From: Serratia surfactantfaciens
Lineage (GTDB): Bacteria; Pseudomonadota; Gammaproteobacteria; Enterobacterales; Enterobacteriaceae
Assembly (NCBI RefSeq): GCF_001642805.2
Contig: NZ_CP016948.1
Location: 4,526,001-4,590,000, forward strand
DNA length: 64,000 nucleotides
Reading direction: 5' to 3'
In this document: positions 58,869 to 64,000 of the stretch, piece after piece
Position numbering within the stretch: the first letter of the stretch is position 1
How the letters are laid out: the number at the start of each line of letters is the position of its first letter
Program-made: the position numbers and the translations under genes
Notes under the pieces: generated by a model
Database searches by the model: none
What the model was told of the DNA's origin: nothing
What the model saw: only the letters and a program-made list of their open reading frames with translations

Positions 58869-59771
58869 ATGTCTCAAGTCACTGAGTCTGCAGTTAAAGG
58901 TGCGCCGAAGCCGATGACCCCGTTCCAGGAGTTCTGGCACTATTTCAAGCGCAATAAAGGGGCCGTGGTCGGCCTGGTGTATATCGTTCTGATGCTGGTG
59001 ATCGCGCTCGGTGCCGGGGTGCTGGCGCCGCATGCGCCGGCGGACCAGTTCCGCGACGCGCTGCTCAAGCCGCCGGTGTGGCAAGAGGGCGGCAGCTGGC
59101 AATACATTCTCGGCACTGACGACGTCGGCCGCGACGTGCTGTCGCGCCTGATGTACGGCGCGCGCCTGTCGCTGCTGGTCGGCTGTCTGGTGGTGGTGCT
59201 GTCGCTGATCATGGGCGTGGTGCTCGGCCTGCTGGCCGGTTACTTCGGCGGCGCGGTGGACGCGGTGATCATGCGCGTCGTCGACATCATGCTGGCCCTG
59301 CCGAGCCTGCTGCTGGCGCTGGTGCTGGTGGCGGTCTTCGGGCCGTCGATCGTCAACGCCTCGCTGGCGCTCACCTTCGTCGCCCTGCCGCACTATGTGC
59401 GTCTGACGCGCGCGGCGGTGCTGGCGGAAGTGAACCGCGATTACGTCACCGCCTCGCGGGTGGCGGGCGCCGGCGCGCTGCGCCAGATGTTCGTCAATAT
59501 TCTGCCTAACTGCCTGGCGCCTTTGATCGTTCAGGCTTCTCTCGGTTTCTCGAACGCCATTCTGGACATGGCCGCTCTCGGCTTCCTGGGCATGGGCGCG
59601 CAACCGCCGACGCCGGAGTGGGGCACCATGCTCTCCGACGTGCTGCAGTTCGCGCAAAGCGCCTGGTGGGTCGTGACCTTCCCCGGTCTGGCGATCCTGC
59701 TGACGGTTCTGGCATTTAACCTGATGGGGGACGGCTTGCGTGATGCTCTCGACCCCAAACTCAAGCAGTAA
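58869..59771 (+). CDS. dppC: Dipeptide ABC transporter, permease DppC
   Basis: A 300-aa permease, the length of E. coli DppC. The family features are an N-terminal soluble stretch (TPFQEFWHYFKRNKGAVVGL), ILGTDDVGRDVLSRLMYGAR, and the EAA loop VNRDYVTASRVAGAGALRQ. It pairs with DppB in the membrane. It lies 11 bases after dppB. Confidence 0.96.
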   Translation: MSQVTESAVKGAPKPMTPFQEFWHYFKRNKGAVVGLVYIVLMLVIALGAGVLAPHAPADQFRDALLKPPVWQEGGSWQYILGTDDVGRDVLSRLMYGARLSLLVGCLVVVLSLIMGVVLGLLAGYFGGAVDAVIMRVVDIMLALPSLLLALVLVAVFGPSIVNASLALTFVALPHYVRLTRAAVLAEVNRDYVTASRVAGAGALRQMFVNILPNCLAPLIVQASLGFSNAILDMAALGFLGMGAQPPTPEWGTMLSDVLQFAQSAWWVVTFPGLAILLTVLAFNLMGDGLRDALDPKLKQ

Positions 59772-59786
59772 CAGAGGACGAGAGAG

Positions 59787-60763
<977 letters not shown>

Positions 60764-60767
<4 letters not shown>

Positions 60768-61753
60768 GCCAGAATCAACCTTTACTGCAGGCGATCGACC
60801 TGAAGAAGCATTACCCGGTGAAAAAGGGCCTGTTCGCGCCGGAGCGGCTGGTCAAGGCGCTGGATGGCGTCTCCTTCACCCTGGAGCGCGGCAAAACGCT
60901 GGCGGTGGTCGGCGAGTCGGGCTGCGGCAAATCGACGCTCGGCCGCCTGCTGACGATGATCGAAGTGCCGACCGGCGGCGAGCTGTATTACCAGGGGCAG
61001 GATCTGCTGAAGCCGGACGTTTCCGCCGAGAAGCTGCGCCGCCAGAAGATCCAAATCGTGTTCCAGAATCCTTACGGATCGCTCAACCCGCGCAAGAAGG
61101 TCGGGCAGATCCTCGAGGAGCCGCTGTTGATCAACACGCCCCTCAGCGCCGCCGAGCGGCGGGAAAAAGCGCTGGAGATGATGGCGAAGGTCGGCCTGAA
61201 AACCGAGCATTATGACCGTTACCCGCACATGTTTTCCGGTGGCCAGCGTCAGCGTATCGCCATCGCCCGCGGGCTGATGCTGAACCCGGACGTGGTGATC
61301 GCCGATGAGCCGGTGTCGGCGCTGGACGTGTCGGTGCGCGCTCAGGTGCTGAACCTGATGATGGATCTGCAGCAGGAGCTGGGGCTGTCCTATGTGTTTA
61401 TTTCGCACGATCTGTCGGTGGTGGAACACATCGCCGACGAGGTGATGGTGATGTACCTCGGCCGCTGCGTGGAAAAGGGCAGTAAAGAGGCGATCTTCAA
61501 CAACCCGCGCCATCCGTACACCCAGGCGTTGCTGTCGGCGACGCCGCGGTTGAATCCGGATATGCGCCGCGAGCGCATCAAGCTGACCGGCGAACTGCCC
61601 AGTCCGATGAACCCGCCGCCGGGCTGTGCGTTCAACGCCCGCTGCCGCCGCGCCTTTGGCACCTGCGTGCAGCTGCAGCCCCAGCTCAAACAGTACGGTG
61701 AGCAGATGGTAGCCTGTTTTGCGGTCGATCAGGACGAACATCCGGGAACGTAA
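60764..61753 (+). CDS. dppF: Dipeptide ABC transporter, ATP-binding protein DppF
   Basis: A 329-aa ATPase with Walker [20 protein letters not shown], signature FSGGQRQRI, Walker [13 protein letters not shown] and H-loop ISHDL, plus the C-terminal [15 protein letters not shown]. It forms the motor heterodimer with DppD. It ends the operon; a terminator follows. Confidence 0.96.
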
Positions 61754-61779
61754 GGCGCTCGAGGTCACTGCGTAAACCC

Positions 61780-61805
61780 ACGCCGGCATAACGCCGGCGT
61801 TTTTT
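61780..61805 (+). terminator. Intrinsic terminator of the dpp operon
   Basis: ACGCCGGC (61780-61787) pairs with GCCGGCGT (61793-61800) over a 5-base loop, then a run of T to 61805. Confidence 0.93.
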
Positions 61806-62004
61806 ATTATTCAATCAACGGGTTAATCATTAAACTATCTTCATTACCCGCGATTTAACGACTTTCTTGCTGTAAGTCGGGCGATCGTTATTTTTTTTAA
61901 GAATCTTCGCATGGCAATAATTATCGGATAATAGAATTTAACGGTTTGTTGTTAATAACATTTTGTCGGTCGATCGGCTTAACTATTTTTATTATAAAAA
62001 CCAA

Positions 62005-62031
62005 ATAAAAAAGCACGCCGCCGGCGTGCTT
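62005..62031 (-). terminator. Intrinsic terminator of the bcs transcript
   Basis: On the minus strand AAGCACGCCG pairs with CGGCGTGCTT (62011-62031) and is followed by a T-run. It ends the transcript from bcsG. The 200 bases between this and the dpp terminator are AT-rich, with no gene seen. Confidence 0.85.
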
Positions 62032-62050
62032 TGAGTTGCTGAGGCCGTAC

Positions 62051-63706
62051 TTATTGCGGATAGGGCACCCAGTCGCCGCCGTTCAGGCGAATGTAGGGCT
62101 TGCCCTGATACTGCATCACGATGGCGTTGTCGTTTTCGGAGATGACCGGGGTCTGCGGCAGCCCCTGCGTCAGCGCCTGCCAGTCGACGCTGGATTCGCT
62201 GAAGACTTTGCCGTCCACCAGGCGCGACACCAGTTCAGACAGCGCCAGATAGCTGCTCGGCGTTTTGATCTGCAGCGGGCTGCCCTGATGCGGCGCCTTC
62301 ATGCCCACCAGTTTGATGCCGACCGGCGTATGGGTGATGTTCGGGCTGGGAATGTCGCGCAGGCCGGACATCTGCATCTTGTCGCCCACCAACGCCGCGC
62401 CGTGTTCAGGCACGATCACCACCACCACTTTGCGGCCGGATTTCTCCAGCTGGTCGAGGAAGGTGTTCAGCTGATCGAACAGCTTCTGCGCGCGCGGCTG
62501 GTAGTCGGCGCTCTTGTTGGAGCCGACAAAGCGGTTGCCGTCGTGCAGCGGAATGATGTTGAAGAAGGTGGCGGTGCGGCCGTCGCCGCCTTTTTGCTGC
62601 TGATCCAGCCAGCGGCTCAGCAATTCGAGATCGTTATAAATCGGCTCGCCGTCGAACGATGTCAGCTCGTTGCCGATGCCGGCCTGCGACATCAGCGGCG
62701 CCTGCATGTCGCCCTGTTCGCGCAGCTCTTTCAGGAAGTTGCCGAATACCCCGGAGTGATCGAGCATCAGCTGTTCCTTGAAGCCGAGCTTCGCCAGATT
62801 GTCGAACAGGTAACACTGCTGGTTCACCGGCTGATACAGATCGTGATGCGAAAGCTGCCCGCAGCTGGCGCGCAGCAAGCGGATGGCTGCCGGGCCGCTG
62901 TAGGCAGTAGCCGAGTTGAAACTGTCGAACATGATGTCCATTTTCGACCACAGCGGATGATTCTGCAGATTGACTGCCTCCATATCGGCCCAGGCCAGCG
63001 AACAGATGTTGATCACCAGCAGATCGAACGGCTGGGCGTCGGCGGGCAAGGTGGCCGGAAACGCGGTGGCGCGGCCTTTTTCCCGCTCGTAGAACTGATT
63101 GAGGTAGGCCGTCAGGTTGGCGCTGGTCGGCGGCAGGCTGTCTGCCGGCGCGGCGTCCCCGGCCGCCGGCGCAGAGGTGGCCGGTGCATTGGCTCCGCCG
63201 CTTGAGGCCGTGGAGGTGGCGGGCAGCAGTGAGACCGCCGGCCCGGCGATGTTGACGATATTGAGCCACACCAGCGCCGCTACGGTGAACACCGTGACGC
63301 GCACCCACTGGGCAACGAACAGGTAGGCGATAAGCAGCACGAAGGCGGCGCCGACCATCTGCCAGTTGATGAAGCGGTTGACCAGCTCCAGCAGATACTG
63401 GGCGCTGAAGCCGGTCAGCTGCGAGCCCTGGCTGAGAATGCTGTTGATGCCCGGCAGCCAGGTGTCGTGATAGAACAGCGCGATGCCGATCGGGATGGCA
63501 AGGTAATGGCGCCAGCGGTGCAGGCGTTGCGAGGGGATCGGCATCAGCAGAAACGCCATGAACACCAGGTTTGGCAGCGCATGGAAGTTCAGATAGCCGA
63601 ACCACAGCAGGGCGAATTTGGCCAGAAAGTAGAGGTTCCAGCCGCCCAGCCCGCGCCAGTAGCGCCACAGTGCGTTATCGGATTGCGTATTCGAGTTTGA
63701 ATTCAT
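62051..63706 (-). CDS. bcsG: Cellulose phosphoethanolamine transferase BcsG
   Basis: A 551-aa membrane enzyme. Five N-terminal membrane helices (NLYFLAKFALLWFGYLN onward, to about 175) precede a periplasmic alkaline-phosphatase-like domain with DLLVINICSLAWADME, LRASCGQLSHHDLY containing the catalytic serine, and VVVVIVPEHGAALVGD. It transfers phosphoethanolamine to cellulose in the E. coli-type (class II) cellulose system. It overlaps bcsF by 4 bases (ATGA). Confidence 0.95.
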   Translation of the reverse strand: MNSNSNTQSDNALWRYWRGLGGWNLYFLAKFALLWFGYLNFHALPNLVFMAFLLMPIPSQRLHRWRHYLAIPIGIALFYHDTWLPGINSILSQGSQLTGFSAQYLLELVNRFINWQMVGAAFVLLIAYLFVAQWVRVTVFTVAALVWLNIVNIAGPAVSLLPATSTASSGGANAPATSAPAAGDAAPADSLPPTSANLTAYLNQFYEREKGRATAFPATLPADAQPFDLLVINICSLAWADMEAVNLQNHPLWSKMDIMFDSFNSATAYSGPAAIRLLRASCGQLSHHDLYQPVNQQCYLFDNLAKLGFKEQLMLDHSGVFGNFLKELREQGDMQAPLMSQAGIGNELTSFDGEPIYNDLELLSRWLDQQQKGGDGRTATFFNIIPLHDGNRFVGSNKSADYQPRAQKLFDQLNTFLDQLEKSGRKVVVVIVPEHGAALVGDKMQMSGLRDIPSPNITHTPVGIKLVGMKAPHQGSPLQIKTPSSYLALSELVSRLVDGKVFSESSVDWQALTQGLPQTPVISENDNAIVMQYQGKPYIRLNGGDWVPYPQ

Positions 63707-63909
63707 GGCTGCTTCTTATCACGTTTAATCTGAGATGAGGCGCCTGTGCGCACCCACAAACCGGCGGATTTCAAATAGCGCGGCGATAACAACAGGTTTT
63801 GCCAGTATTGGCGCAAATGTGGAAAACGCCGATGAAAGGCGTAGCCCAGCGGAATGAAGATCAGCGCGCACAGCAGGATCAGTTGCACGATGTCGTTAAG
63901 GTTCAGCAT
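63703..63909 (-). CDS. bcsF: Cellulose biosynthesis small membrane protein BcsF
   Basis: A 68-aa protein with one N-terminal membrane helix (IVQLILLCALIFIPLGYAF) and a basic cytoplasmic tail. BcsF recruits the cyclic-di-GMP-binding BcsE to the membrane in the class II cellulose synthase. ATG 63909 has GGAGG just upstream. It overlaps bcsE by 14 bases and bcsG by 4. Confidence 0.93.
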   Translation of the reverse strand: MLNLNDIVQLILLCALIFIPLGYAFHRRFPHLRQYWQNLLLSPRYLKSAGLWVRTGASSQIKRDKKQP

Positions 63910-64000
63910 GCTTTTCCTCCTGCGGGCCGAGCGGCAGCGTGAAGGCGACCGGCTGGCGCCGTTCTGTGGGCTCTGCGCTGGCCGCCACGTTCGGACGCGG
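63896..64000 (-). CDS. bcsE: C-terminal end of BcsE, cut by the window edge
   Basis: Only the last 34 residues are inside the window. They end in FTLPLGPQEEKHAEP and a TAA stop that lies within the start of bcsF. The position directly upstream of bcsF and the reading frame open to the edge support BcsE, the cyclic-di-GMP-binding regulator of cellulose secretion. The piece is too short for domain evidence. Confidence 0.75.
   Translation of the reverse strand, partial: PRPNVAASAEPTERRQPVAFTLPLGPQEEKHAEP

Noticed and set aside
62036..63205. 389-codon open frame opposite bcsG
   Set aside because: A shadow of the GC-rich bcsG frame. bcsG has membrane helices, catalytic motifs and gene coupling.

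Overview
The window is chromosomal DNA of a Serratia, most likely S. marcescens or a very close relative. The strongest evidence is a full-length chitinase A whose catalytic glutamate falls at residue 315, the known position in S. marcescens ChiA. The GC-rich enterobacterial core and the order eptB, a proline tRNA, dppABCDF and bcs genes support this. About 24 kb of less GC-rich accessory DNA interrupts the core.

Left core (1-5083): a two-gene toxin-antitoxin-like module (winged-helix/nucleotidyltransferase fusion plus HEPN-like protein) behind a 38-bp palindrome; a LysR regulator divergent from a CynX-like transporter; a secreted phytase-like esterase; and selC, the selenocysteine tRNA gene.

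Island (5062-29173): a P4-type integrase sits beside selC. The 14-bp sequence CGACTCCTGTGATC from the selC 3' half recurs at 29160-29173, which gives the exact ends. A paired GGGGGT motif with identical 13-bp spacing lies inside each end and looks like integrase arm sites. The left half is a defence cluster: a Cas2-like protein, a half-size HsdS, HsdM, HsdS, RhuM, HsdR, a zinc metallopeptidase, an Mrr endonuclease, and on the other strand an HNH-ATPase fusion coupled to a second free HNH protein (Septu-like). The middle has AlpA and inovirus Gp2-like genes and an unrecognised 331-aa protein. The right half has a YaaW-like protein, a WYL regulator, two small exported proteins, and a DUF932 - RadC - CbeA - CbtA - DUF4942 module.

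Right core (29187-64000): a LysR-controlled tripartite efflux operon ending in a siderophore-interacting protein and a universal stress protein; ydhP; a LysR/SDR pair; a beta-glucoside operon (BglF-like PTS, bglB, porin) behind a textbook RAT/terminator pair but with no antiterminator gene in view; ohrR-ohr; eptB; uhpABC without an adjacent uhpT; tRNA-Pro(UGG) followed by a duplicated tRNA 3' end and five tandem hairpins; chiA; dppABCDF; and the start of the cellulose-modification genes bcsG, bcsF and bcsE (cut by the window edge).

The best candidates for something undescribed are the tandem-HNH ATPase system (17041-20087), the extended type I restriction operon (6862-15570), and the hairpin array after tRNA-Pro (53148-53386). 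No computation or database search was possible; all family names rest on motif recognition.
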